DNA from: an uncultured Aquimarina sp.
GTDB lineage: Bacteria > Bacteroidota > Bacteroidia > Flavobacteriales > Flavobacteriaceae
Assembly: GCA_947495425.1 (NCBI GenBank)
Contig: CANLYR010000031.1
Coordinates: forward strand, 1 to 52,348
Length of the DNA: 52,348 nucleotides
Direction of reading: 5' to 3'
Shown: positions 26,199 to 35,633 of the stretch, piece by piece
How positions within the stretch are numbered: position 1 is the first letter of the stretch
Layout: each line of letters opens with the position of its first letter
The notes under the pieces: generated by a model
The model's input: the letters and a program-made list of their open reading frames with translations, nothing else
What the model was told of the DNA's origin: nothing
Databases searched by the model: none
Translations under genes and position numbers: made by a program

Positions 26199-27131
26199 AT
26201 GCAGAAGTTTTTTGTACTAGCCCTTATTGGGGTACTACTTTTTTCGTGTAAACCCTATGAGAATACCAAAATCAGAAAAAATCAAATTACCTATGAAGAT
26301 TTTAGGGCAGATCAAAGATTATACCCTACAGATGATGGCCTAATAAAATATATCGACAAAGGCAAAGGACCTGTTATCGTACTCCTTCACGGCGTACCTA
26401 CATCTGGCTGGCTGTATCGTAAAATGATTGATCCACTGGTAAAACAAGGATATAGAGTGATTATACCGGATATGCTCGGCTATGGGTCTAGTGACTCTCC
26501 AGAAGGGTTTGAAATTTATACTGCAGAAAATCATGCCAAACGCCTCCTACAACTCATGGAGTCACTAGGAGTAGAAAATTGGTCTCATGTGATGCATGAT
26601 GCAGGCGGCTTATGGACCTGGGAACTCATGAAACTAGCCCCTAACAAAATAGAAAAACTAATTGTGCTCAACACCATCATTTATGAAGATGGGTTCTACC
26701 CTCCGGTAAGAATGAAACCCGGTGGTTTGGCCAAAACTGCCATGTGGGGCTATCGAAATGGAGTTACTACAAATACACTACTCAAAAACTTATTCAAAGA
26801 AGGGCTGAAAGAAAATACACTTAATGTATTAGATATAGAAGGGTATAAGACACCTTTGCTAGAAGGTAAAACAGAGGCTATGTATTATTTTTTTAGTCAA
26901 ACATGTAATGAATTGCCTGATTACTCTGATGTTTTTGAAAATATTACAATTCCGGTTTCTGTGATATGGGGTATTCATGACACCATGCTACAATGGCCTC
27001 CCCAAGAAAATAGAGTTGCAAAAGCTTTAAAAGTAAACTCTGAAGATATTCATTTTATAGATGAAAAACATTTTATTCAGGAGACAAAAGCCAAAGAAAT
27101 CTCGTATAAAATTTTGGATTTCATTCGGTAA
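26199..27131 (+). CDS. Alpha/beta hydrolase lipoprotein, haloalkane-dehalogenase-like
   Basis: A lipoprotein signal (LLFSC, Cys17) precedes an alpha/beta-hydrolase fold. The oxyanion segment is HGVPTSGW (64-71) and the nucleophile elbow is MHDAGG, placing Asp134 where most hydrolases have Ser. Asp nucleophiles occur in haloalkane dehalogenases and epoxide hydrolases. The catalytic base should be His in DEKHFIQE near the C-terminus. The halide-stabilising Trp often next to the Asp is replaced by Ala, so a dehalogenase call is uncertain. An envelope-anchored member is unusual. It stands alone, 99 bases past the GreA-like gene. Confidence 0.8.
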   Translation: MQKFFVLALIGVLLFSCKPYENTKIRKNQITYEDFRADQRLYPTDDGLIKYIDKGKGPVIVLLHGVPTSGWLYRKMIDPLVKQGYRVIIPDMLGYGSSDSPEGFEIYTAENHAKRLLQLMESLGVENWSHVMHDAGGLWTWELMKLAPNKIEKLIVLNTIIYEDGFYPPVRMKPGGLAKTAMWGYRNGVTTNTLLKNLFKEGLKENTLNVLDIEGYKTPLLEGKTEAMYYFFSQTCNELPDYSDVFENITIPVSVIWGIHDTMLQWPPQENRVAKALKVNSEDIHFIDEKHFIQETKAKEISYKILDFIR

Positions 27132-27204
27132 TAAAAAAGCTTAACCAAGTATCTTTATCATAATTCAATCAATGAGAAATGGTTTCATTATAAGTTATCT
27201 CCAA

Positions 27205-27295
27205 TTGATAGTCAAACACTACCAATTTTGATAACTATCAAATTAAAAAGGATGGCTATAAAGTCAAGCCGACAACTTATAAGGAGTTGATAGTT
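27205..27295. repeat. Three TTGATAGT boxes before the precursor peptide
   Basis: TTGATAGT at 27205-27212 and 27287-27294, with its inverse ACTATCAA at 27234-27241. The first and second can pair as an 8-bp stem with a 21-base loop. They lie 50 to 140 bases upstream of the peptide gene and may be regulatory. Confidence 0.35.
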
Positions 27296-27345
27296 ACACC
27301 TGTTTTGTTTACATATTTTTACCAAAATCTCTTAAAACAAAGATT

Positions 27346-27576
27346 ATGTTAAAAAAAATTTTGAAAGTTGAAGGTATTCTGGAGCTTAGTAAAAAAGCTC
27401 AAAATAAAATTAATGGAAATGCAGGATATTCAATTTACTACTTAAGTTGTATGCCTTATGTAAACGGCAGTGCCTATTGTTACACAAAAGGTCAAAAATT
27501 TGTTAGCATGGATTCTGCTTATGATAGTACCTGTTTTTTTTCATGGGAAAAAAACTATAGTATAATCTGTAAATAG
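27346..27576 (+). CDS. Bacteriocin-type precursor peptide
   Basis: A 76-residue peptide with a leader of the flavobacterial natural-product type: ILKVEGILELSKKAQNKING followed by NAG, close to the LSKxEQKxINGG processing signal. The core (about 26-76) is Tyr/Ser-rich with four cysteines (SCMPY, YCYT, TCFF, ICK) and ends in IICK. Such peptides are usually matured and exported by a C39-peptidase ABC transporter that cuts after the double-Gly-like site; here the site reads GN rather than GG. No modification enzyme, transporter or immunity gene is nearby, so it would rely on genes elsewhere. It could be antimicrobial or a signal; activity is not shown. Confidence 0.7.
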   Translation: MLKKILKVEGILELSKKAQNKINGNAGYSIYYLSCMPYVNGSAYCYTKGQKFVSMDSAYDSTCFFSWEKNYSIICK

Positions 27577-27713
27577 GAAGTATAAGTTCTCATTTGATCA
27601 GAAATTCGAATCCAAAGGGAGGTATAAAATACTTCCTTTTGAGGTTGGATACATTGATAATTAATGAAGACTGATATCAATAATTTAAATCTGATATCGT
27701 TACCAAAGTCCCG

Positions 27714-28067
27714 TTAATTAAGATTTATATTTTTTATCCAATTTTTTAATTCTACCTTAAAAATCGTAGTGTTAATCAACTCTTCGATTTGAGTAAGCTC
27801 GCTTATACTAACTGCAATATCTATTTTTTCTGAAGGGGTTCTTAACAATAATGATCTACAGTTTTGAACATTCTTACAGGCATTACAATACTGAGATTGT
27901 ATCGCAATCGCGCATAATTCTGAGAAATGCTTCAATTCATGAAGTGTGAGTAAAAAACCTATATCTCTAAATACCAGCTGGACTCTGGGTTTACATGCAT
28001 TAACCTCCTTTTTCCAAAAAAAAGATATCCCAACTTCGTTGCTGTAAATTTTATCAATAGCATTCAT
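27714..28067 (-). CDS. Conserved-looking hypothetical, 117 aa
   Basis: A cytoplasmic protein with an N-terminal beta-rich half (YSNEVGISFFWKKEV, PRVQLVFRDIGFLLT), a central cysteine cluster (ELC, QYCNACKNVQNCRS) that could bind metal, and a Leu/Ile-rich C-terminal helix region (ELTQIEELINTTIFKVEL). I believe similar proteins of this length exist across flavobacteria but cannot name a function. It lies 61 bases downstream of recJ on the same strand and may be in its transcript. Confidence 0.7.
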   Translation of the reverse strand: MNAIDKIYSNEVGISFFWKKEVNACKPRVQLVFRDIGFLLTLHELKHFSELCAIAIQSQYCNACKNVQNCRSLLLRTPSEKIDIAVSISELTQIEELINTTIFKVELKNWIKNINLN

Positions 28068-28128
28068 TTTGAGCTCTATTTAATTCCAAAAATACTAATT
28101 ATTTATAATTAATCTAAATAAATATATA

Positions 28129-29814
28129 TTAAATAATATCTTTCAATTTTAGCTGAAGCGTTGTGTTCCCATTCCATTCATTCTCTTCAATAGAGTACGC
28201 TGCTTTAAATTGTTGTTTTTCTGAAATTAAATTATGTTTTGCACCTAAACTAAAGCCTATTGCTCCTATCGCGATTGTATCTTTTTCTACTTTACATTTT
28301 AAATGTTTTTCATCTTCTCCTACACATTTACCATACCCAGTGTCTTTTAACCCTTCGGTCATAAAAACCGGAGCCATATTTCCTGGGCCAAATGGTGCAA
28401 ATTGTTTGAGAATACGATAAAATTTTGGTGTGACCTGGTTTAATTCAATGGCCATATCGATAGCAATTTCCGGAGTACGTAATTTCTTATCTATACTAGC
28501 AGTAACCACTTCTTCAAACTTTTGCTTAAACGATTCATATTGATCTTCTAATAGTGTTAATCCTGCAGCATATTTATGCCCACCAAATTGTTCAATATGA
28601 TCCGCACATGCTTCTAATGCATTATATACATCATAATCTTTGACAGATCTTGCAGAGGCAGCAAGTTTTGTTCCGCTTTTGGTAAAAACTAATGTTGGTC
28701 GATAGTATGTCTCTATTAATCGCGAAGCTACAATACCGATCACTCCTTTGTGCCAATTTTCATCGTACACAACTGTTGTGAACTTATCTTCTTCTTTATT
28801 TTGAAGTATTTGTGCAAGTGCTTCCCTAGTTATACTTTTATCTGTTTCTTTTCGGTCACTATTATATAATTCAATCTCAGAAGCAAATTGCAAAGCAGTG
28901 TCTAGATTTTCTTCGGTAAGCAAATTAACAGCATGTAATCCATGTTTCATTCTACCCGCTGCATTGATTCTCGGTGCTATAATAAACACCACATCTGTAA
29001 TGGTTAATTCTTCTTTTTTTACCTGTGATAACATTGCCTTAAAGCCTATCCTGGGGTTTGCATTAATCACTTGCAAACCATAATATGCTAATACTCTATT
29101 CTCTCCTGTAATCGGTACAATATCCGCACCGATTGCTGTGGCTACCAAATCCAAATAAGGTAACAAATCCTCTATGGTTTGGTTCTGACTGACTGCCAGT
29201 GCCTGAATCAGTTTAAAACCCACTCCGCATCCACATAATTCCTTGTACGGATATTTACAATCCTCGCGCTTAGGATCTAAAACAGCAACTGCATCAGGAA
29301 TATGATCCCCAGGTCTGTGGTGGTCACAAATGATAAAGTCTATTCCCTTTGATTTGGCATATGCTACTTTTTCAATAGCTTTTATTCCACAATCTAAAGC
29401 AACAATTAATGAAATATCATTATCATGAGCATAGTCAATACCTGCATATGAAACACCATAACCCTCATCGTATCGATCCGGAATGTAAGTAGCGATTTGA
29501 GACGACATTGTTTTCAAATATGACGACAGTAACGCAACAGATGTGGTGCCATCTACATCATAGTCTCCATACACCATTATGTTTTCATTAGCAGTTATTG
29601 CTTTTTTGATTCTCGAGACTGCCAGATCCATATCTTTCATCAAAAAAGGGTCGTGCAAATCTTGTAAAGAAGGTCTAAAGAACTTTTTGGCCTGATCAAA
29701 AGTTTCTATTCCTCTTTGTACCAAAAGCGCTGCAATAATGTTATCAACATTTAGATTTTCTGCTAAATTCTGTATTATTGAAGCGTCTGGTTTAGGTTTT
29801 AGTGTCCATCTCAT
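28129..29814 (-). CDS. recJ: Single-stranded-DNA exonuclease RecJ
   Basis: A 5'-to-3' ssDNA exonuclease used in RecFOR recombination and mismatch or base-excision repair. The 561 residues show DHH-family motifs: DYDVDG at 84-89, DCG at 141-143 and DHH at 164-166, with metal-ligand Asp and His residues, then DHHA1 with the FGGHKYAAGLTL motif and an OB-fold C-terminal domain. The length suits bacterial RecJ (about 560-580). It is divergent from the AhpD-like gene at 29935, with about 120 bases between the starts. Confidence 0.96.
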   Translation of the reverse strand: MRWTLKPKPDASIIQNLAENLNVDNIIAALLVQRGIETFDQAKKFFRPSLQDLHDPFLMKDMDLAVSRIKKAITANENIMVYGDYDVDGTTSVALLSSYLKTMSSQIATYIPDRYDEGYGVSYAGIDYAHDNDISLIVALDCGIKAIEKVAYAKSKGIDFIICDHHRPGDHIPDAVAVLDPKREDCKYPYKELCGCGVGFKLIQALAVSQNQTIEDLLPYLDLVATAIGADIVPITGENRVLAYYGLQVINANPRIGFKAMLSQVKKEELTITDVVFIIAPRINAAGRMKHGLHAVNLLTEENLDTALQFASEIELYNSDRKETDKSITREALAQILQNKEEDKFTTVVYDENWHKGVIGIVASRLIETYYRPTLVFTKSGTKLAASARSVKDYDVYNALEACADHIEQFGGHKYAAGLTLLEDQYESFKQKFEEVVTASIDKKLRTPEIAIDMAIELNQVTPKFYRILKQFAPFGPGNMAPVFMTEGLKDTGYGKCVGEDEKHLKCKVEKDTIAIGAIGFSLGAKHNLISEKQQFKAAYSIEENEWNGNTTLQLKLKDII

Positions 29815-29934
29815 TATATGTGTATTCCAATATTAAAAACCAAAGTACAAAAAACATTTTGAGCGTTACTCTTTTGACATTAGTTTCGTATTTTGCTTAC
29901 TAAAATTAATCTAAAACTCAAACAACACATACAC

Positions 29935-30525
29935 ATGCCACTAGTTACTCCATTGTCTGCTGATCATGATCCCGAAACCAGAGAATTAGCAGAATTTTTT
30001 AATGAAACTTTAGGATTTTGTCCTAATTCGATACTTACAATGCAACGAAGGCCCGCTATATCTAAAGCATTTATTAACCTCAACAAAGCTGTTATGGCTA
30101 ACGAAGGTCGTGTCACTTCTGCACTTAAACGCATGATTGCATGGGTAAGTAGTAATGCGACCGGATGTCGATATTGCCAGGCACATGCCATACGTGCTGC
30201 AGAACGTTATGGCGCAGAGCAAGAGCAATTAGATAATATCTGGGAGTATAAGGCACATCCTGCTTTTAGTGATGCAGAGCGTGCTGCCTTGGATTTTTCT
30301 CTAGCAGCATCAGTAATCCCTAATGCAGTTGATGATCATATCAAAGAAGAACTATATAAGTATTGGGATGAAGGTGAAATTGTAGAAATGCTCGGTGTGA
30401 TTTCTCTATTTGGTTATCTTAATCGATGGAATGATTCTATGGGTACAACCGTCGAAGGAGGAGCTATCGAATCCGGAGAACAATACCTCGGTAAACATGG
30501 TTGGGAAAAAGGCAAACATAGTTAA
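29935..30525 (+). CDS. Carboxymuconolactone-decarboxylase/AhpD-like protein
   Basis: A 196-residue all-helical protein of the peroxidase-related AhpD/CMD superfamily. The redox motif CRYC (Cys78, Cys81) is followed by His84 in CQAHA, the proton-relay arrangement of AhpD-like disulfide reductases. FSLAASVIPNAVDDHI and EMLGVISLFGYLNRWN complete the fold. It probably helps reduce peroxides or alkylhydroperoxidase partners; the partner is not nearby. I start at ATG 29935, as the 14-residue upstream extension begins with TTG and has no family match. Confidence 0.85.
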   Translation: MPLVTPLSADHDPETRELAEFFNETLGFCPNSILTMQRRPAISKAFINLNKAVMANEGRVTSALKRMIAWVSSNATGCRYCQAHAIRAAERYGAEQEQLDNIWEYKAHPAFSDAERAALDFSLAASVIPNAVDDHIKEELYKYWDEGEIVEMLGVISLFGYLNRWNDSMGTTVEGGAIESGEQYLGKHGWEKGKHS

Positions 30526-30528
30526 CAC

Positions 30529-31227
30529 CTATTTCCTCAAATAGTACTGATAGCTTTTGTACAGTAAAACTATGCTAATCAAAAGAATCAAAATCGCCCA
30601 CATCCAATACGTTCCTGATAGATTGGCGGCTATCATTTGTGTATCTGAATACTGAATTCTACCGTCACGTTCGAACTGTTTTGTAAATAAATACCCTGTT
30701 TGAAGATAGGTACTTAGCACACATTGCGTTCCTAAAAATAGTAGTGTAAAAGCTTCTAATTTTCTGACTCTAAGAATTGCGATAAAAAATAAAATCGCCG
30801 CAAACACACTTAAAATTATCAATGCTAACATTTCATGGATCCATATACATAATGACACCACTATGATTGTTAGCAATAGCCACAATGTGATTTTGGATGT
30901 AATTTGATTTCTCGCTGATGCAATCAATATTGCGCCCGATATAGCGGGTCCCAATAATCCTCCTGCAGAAGTAATTGCTCTGGCGATATGATAGTCGAGA
31001 TAACTAAACGAAACATTAGAATATGCGACTCCACCACCATTATCATAAATTTCTAAATAATAAAATTTCCCTCCAAGCAGTAAAGCTGTAAGCCCATGAC
31101 CCATTTCATGAAACCATGTCCCTAACAACAATAATGGATATTGTATATATCCAAAATAAGGCAATTGCCATAACAAAAAGACAAGTACGCTTATTCCGAT
31201 AATAGTAAGTAAAGATTTCTTTTTCAA
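30529..31227 (-). CDS. M50-family membrane metalloprotease
   Basis: A 232-residue polytopic membrane protein with six or seven hydrophobic segments and a zinc site HEMGH (His40, Glu41, His44) in the second. This HExxH-in-membrane pattern fits the M50B-like peptidases, which cut substrates in or near the membrane. No PDZ domain and no clear second zinc motif (LDG) is visible, so it is the small type whose substrates are unknown. Its stop is 3 bases from the stop of the convergent AhpD-like gene. Confidence 0.82.
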   Translation of the reverse strand: MKKKSLLTIIGISVLVFLLWQLPYFGYIQYPLLLLGTWFHEMGHGLTALLLGGKFYYLEIYDNGGGVAYSNVSFSYLDYHIARAITSAGGLLGPAISGAILIASARNQITSKITLWLLLTIIVVSLCIWIHEMLALIILSVFAAILFFIAILRVRKLEAFTLLFLGTQCVLSTYLQTGYLFTKQFERDGRIQYSDTQMIAANLSGTYWMWAILILLISIVLLYKSYQYYLRK

Positions 31228-31329
31228 ATATTTTGAATTTAATACAACTACCTAATGACTTAATAACAACATTTAAAACAATTTATTATTGAAAATCAAA
31301 CCTATCCATGCTTTATATTGCATACAATT

Positions 31330-31902
31330 TTACACTAAAATATCCTTTACTTTTTTTCGAAGTGCGGGTAGAACCTCATGATCAAACCATGGATTTTTTG
31401 TTAACCAAAAACGATTTCTGGGAGAAGGATGAGGCAGTGGAAAATAGGTTGGTAGATATTCATGAAATGTGCTCACCGTATCTGTTACTGTCCTTTTTGA
31501 CTTCTGTTTCAGGTAGTATTTTTGAGCATATTGTCCGATCAAAATAACGAGTTGCAGATTTTGCATATGGTTAAATATGGATTGATGCCAAAGCGGAGCA
31601 CATTCTGGTCTGGGGGGTAAATCTCCACTTTTTCCTTTTCCGGGATAACAAAAACCAATCGGCACTATCGCAAAATTTTTTGGATTATAGAACTTTTGAT
31701 CAGAAACATTGAGCCATTTTTTTAATTGTCTTCCTCCTGGATCATCCCAGGGAATACCAGATAAATGTGCAATTCTACCGGGAGCCTGACTAATCAGAGC
31801 AATTTTGGTCTCTGGATGAGCAATCACTATTGGTTTTGGGTCCAATGGTAAATGTGCTTTACACACATCGCACGCTCTGATATTCGAAAGAAGTTTATCC
31901 AT
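31330..31902 (-). CDS. Uracil-DNA-glycosylase superfamily protein
   Basis: A 190-residue member of the UDG fold. Visible motifs are the active-site loop SQAPGRIAHLSGIPWDDPGG, a central strand LVILIGQYAQKYYL and the C-terminal HPSPRNRFW loop equivalent to the HPSPxS motif. The N-terminal CDVCKAHLP (Cys11, Cys14) is only a partial match to the four-Cys iron-sulfur site of family 4 UDGs, so no cluster is expected. It probably excises damaged bases or is an enzymatically altered relative. Its ATG overlaps the rsmI stop by one base. Confidence 0.85.
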   Translation of the reverse strand: MDKLLSNIRACDVCKAHLPLDPKPIVIAHPETKIALISQAPGRIAHLSGIPWDDPGGRQLKKWLNVSDQKFYNPKNFAIVPIGFCYPGKGKSGDLPPRPECAPLWHQSIFNHMQNLQLVILIGQYAQKYYLKQKSKRTVTDTVSTFHEYLPTYFPLPHPSPRNRFWLTKNPWFDHEVLPALRKKVKDILV

Positions 31903-32576
31903 TACTTCTTTTTTCCTTCTACAACGATTACAATCTCTCCCTTTGGTGGTTTATTTTCGAAATGATTTAATACTTCTTCTGTTGTACCTCGAATAGTTTC
32001 TTCATAGAGTTTACTTAGTTCTCTTGATACCGACACCTGACGATCTATCCCAAAATACGTTACAAAACTTTCAAGTGTTTTAATCAGCTTATGCGGAGAT
32101 TCATAAAAAATCATGGTTCTTGGCTCCTCAGATAACAGTTTTAATCGGGTTTGTCTTCCTTTTTTAACAGGTAGAAAGCCTTCAAAAACAAATTTCTCAT
32201 TAGGCAAACCACTATTAACCAAAGCTGGTACAAAAGCTGTTGCCCCAGGAAGACATTCAACTGGTATATCGTGCTCTACACAAGCTCTGGTAAGCAAAAA
32301 TCCCGGATCACTAATCGCTGGTGTTCCTGCATCACTGATTAATGCAATAACTTCCCCACTTTGTAACCTTTTAATAATACTATCAATAGTTTTGTGCTCA
32401 TTATGCATATGATGACTTTGCATAAGTGTTACAATATCAAAATGCTTTAATAATTTTCCACTAGTGCGAGTATCTTCGGCCAAAATCAAATCAACTTCTT
32501 TTAGAACTTTGATTGCTCTAAACGTCATATCTTCGAGATTACCAATAGGTGTGGGAACTAAATATAATTTAGACAT
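31902..32576 (-). CDS. rsmI: 16S rRNA (cytidine-1402 2'-O) methyltransferase
   Basis: 2'-O-methylates C1402 in the decoding centre of 16S rRNA using SAM. The 224-residue protein has the tetrapyrrole-methylase fold: LVPTPIGNLEDMT at the N-terminus, AEDTRTSGKLL, SDAGTPAISDPG and the PGATAFVPALVNSGLP loop, then ESPHKLIKTL. The short form without a C-terminal HTH domain is usual in Bacteroidetes. It is the upstream partner of the UDG-like gene, overlapping by one base. Confidence 0.95.
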   Translation of the reverse strand: MSKLYLVPTPIGNLEDMTFRAIKVLKEVDLILAEDTRTSGKLLKHFDIVTLMQSHHMHNEHKTIDSIIKRLQSGEVIALISDAGTPAISDPGFLLTRACVEHDIPVECLPGATAFVPALVNSGLPNEKFVFEGFLPVKKGRQTRLKLLSEEPRTMIFYESPHKLIKTLESFVTYFGIDRQVSVSRELSKLYEETIRGTTEEVLNHFENKPPKGEIVIVVEGKKK

Positions 32577-32647
32577 ATAATGAAATAAAAAAATCCGAAA
32601 ACTGTAGCTTTCGGTAAAGATAACTTTTGATTCTTATTTGATAAATA

Positions 32648-33013
32648 TTATGGTCTTACTTTTTTGCCAGCTCCATATGAAATCGCAAGAATTATAATTG
32701 CATACACCGATAAACCTATTGCGTGACCTGCATAATAATGTGCTAAACTAGCTAGTATCAAATCAAAAAAGAACCCAGCATAAGCCCATTCTTTAATCCA
32801 TCTTATTTTATTTGTAAGAATAGCGATTACTCCTAATATTTTGGCTAACGCTAATGGAATTATGATATAGGTTGGATACTTAAAACTTTCAAAGAAGCCT
32901 TTTATCATTTCGGTTTTAAAGAAATACATCTGAGCAGAATACAACATTATAATACACAAAGCCGCTGTAGCAATCCAATACACAACTTTCATATTTCTAG
33001 AATTTATACTCAA
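32648..33013 (-). CDS. DoxX-like membrane protein
   Basis: A 121-residue protein with four membrane segments and DoxX-like features (YSAQMYFFKTEMI, KYPTYIIIPLALAKILGVIA, EWAYAGFFFDLILASLAHYY). Members of the family act as quinol- or thiol-linked membrane accessory proteins in some bacteria; the role here is unknown. Its start overlaps the stop of the upstream 254-residue gene by 4 bases (ATGA), so they are translationally coupled. Confidence 0.8.
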   Translation of the reverse strand: MSINSRNMKVVYWIATAALCIIMLYSAQMYFFKTEMIKGFFESFKYPTYIIIPLALAKILGVIAILTNKIRWIKEWAYAGFFFDLILASLAHYYAGHAIGLSVYAIIILAISYGAGKKVRP

Positions 33014-33774
33014 TCTTCAAATTTGCTTCTTACGATATCAATAAAACGTTCTGCATATTCATCTTTACCTTTCCAGTGATTATAATCTGGTTTCACCATC
33101 ATTTCTACAAATTCTTCTGCTTCTTTTTTACCCCTCAACGTATTCAATTGGGAGAGTACTCTATTATAGTCTGCGGCACTTCCTTCAAAGAGATATTTTA
33201 TAAATGCCAATCGGTCGTTTAATCCGATATGAATATCGCTACGAAGCTGATCATTTAGGGATTTAGGCTTATTATCATCGGTTATATCGCTTTTGTGATG
33301 GGTTGTATTTTGAGAAGCAGATTCAGATAAAGAAACATTTTTTTCTGTAGTTACCGATGCCGGAACAAAAAGATCTTCTGTAACGCGCGCATTAACTTCT
33401 TCGATAACGAGTTCGGGTTTGTTATTGAAATCGGGTATTTCTTCAGCTTCTAGTTTTTCAGCTAGTAGAGATTCAGCTGTTTTCTTAATTTCTGGTTTTT
33501 CTTCTTTTGGCACTATTGGTTTTGGCTCAATAATTTCTTTAATTTTTTGCCTCACCTCCTTTAATTCACTGGATTCATTTTCATCTAAAGCTTTTCTCAC
33601 TTGTCCGATAGTGGGCTGAGGTCCTGCAAAATGAGACTCCGAAAAATTAAGTATCGTTAGTTTTTCATAAAGTTGTCTGGCTTCTTCCTGTAGCTGAGTT
33701 AATGTAGCGGTATCTTTGAGTTGTAATACTCGATGCGCAATACTAATAAGTTCGGCTTCTAATTTCTTCTTCAT
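33010..33774 (-). CDS. Conserved Bacteroidetes protein, 254 aa
   Basis: A soluble, acidic and charged protein: N-terminal coiled coil (1-55), a disordered Lys/Glu/Pro-rich middle (75-175), and a conserved C-terminal block (about 180-254) with IHIGLNDRLAFIKYLFEGSA, VLSQLNTLRGKKEAEEFVE and KPDYNHWKGKDEYAERFIDI. I recognise that block as a lineage-specific family found near housekeeping genes in flavobacteria, but no function is known to me. It is the first gene of a two-gene unit with the DoxX-like protein and is divergent from tdk. Confidence 0.8.
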   Translation of the reverse strand: MKKKLEAELISIAHRVLQLKDTATLTQLQEEARQLYEKLTILNFSESHFAGPQPTIGQVRKALDENESSELKEVRQKIKEIIEPKPIVPKEEKPEIKKTAESLLAEKLEAEEIPDFNNKPELVIEEVNARVTEDLFVPASVTTEKNVSLSESASQNTTHHKSDITDDNKPKSLNDQLRSDIHIGLNDRLAFIKYLFEGSAADYNRVLSQLNTLRGKKEAEEFVEMMVKPDYNHWKGKDEYAERFIDIVRSKFED

Positions 33775-33880
33775 AACTTTCTTATTCGTTTACAATACTG
33801 CTTTTTGTTTTTTAATAAATTTACCCTTTCCTTAGCGTAAGGAGAAAAGATTTCTTTTAATTGATTCTGAAAAATACAAA

Positions 33881-34528
33881 ATGTTTCTCGAAAATACAGT
33901 AAATCATAAGGAGCAATTTGGGTGGATAGAAGTAATTTGTGGTTCTATGTTTTCGGGTAAAACTGAAGAATTGATTCGTAGATTAAAACGAGCCCAATTT
34001 GCAAGACAAAAAGTAGAGATCTTTAAACCCGCTGTCGACATACGTTATGATGATGAAATGGTGGTTTCTCATGATGCTAACGAAATTCGTTCTACTCCTG
34101 TTCCTGCCGCGGCAAATATTAGAATATTAGCAGATACTTGTGATGTCGTAGGAATTGATGAAGCTCAATTCTTTGATGATGAAATTGTTGCTGTGTGTAA
34201 TGATTTGGCTAATCAAGGGATACGTGTTATTGTTGCTGGATTAGATATGGATTTTAAAGGAAATCCTTTTGGCCCAATGCCGGCATTAATGGCTACAGCA
34301 GAATATGTAACCAAAGTACATGCTGTATGTACCAGAACAGGAAATCTAGCTCAGTTTAGCTATAGAAAATCAACAAAAGATGATCTTGTTCTATTGGGAG
34401 AAACTGATGAATATGAACCGTTAAGCCGTGCGGCTTATTATAAAGCAATGTTAAAAGAAAGAGTTAAAAACATTGAAGTTAAAGATCAAAAAGAAGTGTC
34501 CAAAAAATCCAAAGAAACTGATGAGTAG
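33881..34528 (+). CDS. tdk: Thymidine kinase, type II
   Basis: Phosphorylates thymidine to dTMP in the salvage pathway. The 215-residue sequence has the P-loop [10 protein letters not shown] (21-30), the DEAQFF Walker-B-like motif, and the lasso region ending in the family-typical [14 protein letters not shown]. Only one cysteine of the zinc site ([11 protein letters not shown]) is seen where many type II kinases have two pairs, as in other Bacteroidetes. It overlaps alr by 8 bases. I accept ATG 33881; 10 to 14 residues precede the conserved domain. Confidence 0.95.
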   Translation: MFLENTVNHKEQFGWIEVICGSMFSGKTEELIRRLKRAQFARQKVEIFKPAVDIRYDDEMVVSHDANEIRSTPVPAAANIRILADTCDVVGIDEAQFFDDEIVAVCNDLANQGIRVIVAGLDMDFKGNPFGPMPALMATAEYVTKVHAVCTRTGNLAQFSYRKSTKDDLVLLGETDEYEPLSRAAYYKAMLKERVKNIEVKDQKEVSKKSKETDE

Positions 34529-35633
34529 TGTAAAAGAAACTGTACTCGAAATTAACTTGGCTCATCTTACAAATAACTTTAAGTATCTAAAAAGTAAGGT
34601 CGCTCCTAATGTGAAAATATTGGCTGTAGTAAAAGCTTCTGGTTACGGTAGTGATGCTTCAGTAATTGCTAAACATCTCGAAAAAATAGGAGCAGATTAC
34701 TTTGCTGTGGCCTATACCTCCGAAGGAGTTATCCTTAGAGAAGCAGGTATCAAAACTCCGATTTTAGTACTACACCCTCAGCCTGTAAATTTCTCTAAAC
34801 TTATAACATATCAATTAGAACCTAGCCTGTATAATGCTAGAACGCTTAAAGAATTTGTAAAAACAGCGACTTCTCTCAATCAAAAAGAATATCCTGTACA
34901 CATAAAGTTTAATAGTGGTTTAAATCGCATTGGTTTTGGTGAGCATAACGTCGATCATGCTATAAAACAAGTACAGCATACAAATACTATAAAAGTTATT
35001 TCGCTACTTTCTCATTTAGCTGCTAGTGAAGATCACGAAGAAAGAGAATTTACATTAGAACAAATCAGTTCCTTTAAAAAAGCAACAAAAAGCATAATTA
35101 ATTCACTAGGCTATGCCCCTATACTTCATCAATCCAATACTTCGGGTATCCTTAATTATCCTGAAGCACATTTTGATATGGTGCGCACAGGAATTGGCCT
35201 ATATGGCTACAGTAATGAAGCAAAGTATGATCGTAAATTAAAACCAGTAGCTTCTTTAAAATCGATAATCTCTCAAATTCATATTTTAAAACCCGGGGAT
35301 TCATTGGGATACAACAGAGCATTTATAGCTTCAGAAATCACCAAAACGGCTACCATTCCTATAGGTCATGCAGATGGAATAAGCAGACAATATGGTAATA
35401 AAAATGGTTTCATAACTATAAATAGCAAACCTGCGTATATCCTTGGTAATGTATGTATGGATATGATTATGGTCGATATTACAGCTATAAATTGTAAAGA
35501 AGGGGATGAGGTTATCATTTTTGATCAAACATCCTCTGCAGCAACTGTAGCAGAACATGTAGGCACAATTTCATATGAGTTACTCACTGCGATTTCTCCA
35601 CGAGTAAAACGCGTTGTTATCGATGATAATTGA
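34521..35633 (+). CDS. alr: Alanine racemase
   Basis: PLP enzyme interconverting L- and D-alanine, supplying D-Ala for peptidoglycan. The 370-residue protein has the lysine that holds PLP, Lys38 in [11 protein letters not shown], the N-terminal TIM barrel ([28 protein letters not shown]) and the C-terminal barrel carrying the catalytic Tyr in [11 protein letters not shown] start at ATG 34521, because the longer frame starts inside tdk; the two genes overlap by 8 bases and are probably coupled. mscL follows after 100 bases. Confidence 0.95.
   Translation: MSSVKETVLEINLAHLTNNFKYLKSKVAPNVKILAVVKASGYGSDASVIAKHLEKIGADYFAVAYTSEGVILREAGIKTPILVLHPQPVNFSKLITYQLEPSLYNARTLKEFVKTATSLNQKEYPVHIKFNSGLNRIGFGEHNVDHAIKQVQHTNTIKVISLLSHLAASEDHEEREFTLEQISSFKKATKSIINSLGYAPILHQSNTSGILNYPEAHFDMVRTGIGLYGYSNEAKYDRKLKPVASLKSIISQIHILKPGDSLGYNRAFIASEITKTATIPIGHADGISRQYGNKNGFITINSKPAYILGNVCMDMIMVDITAINCKEGDEVIIFDQTSSAATVAEHVGTISYELLTAISPRVKRVVIDDN

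Noticed and set aside
27160..27351. Protein-like frame (FDNYQIKKDGYKVKPTTYKE...) upstream of the precursor peptide
   Set aside because: There is no start codon after the preceding stop, it overlaps the TTGATAGT boxes and it resembles no known family; probably chance.
27346..27576. Lanthipeptide or sactipeptide call for the precursor
   Set aside because: The leader is of the GG-export type and no modification enzyme is nearby; class cannot be assigned.
31308..31547. 79-codon plus-strand frame
   Set aside because: Antisense to the UDG-like gene, no independent support.
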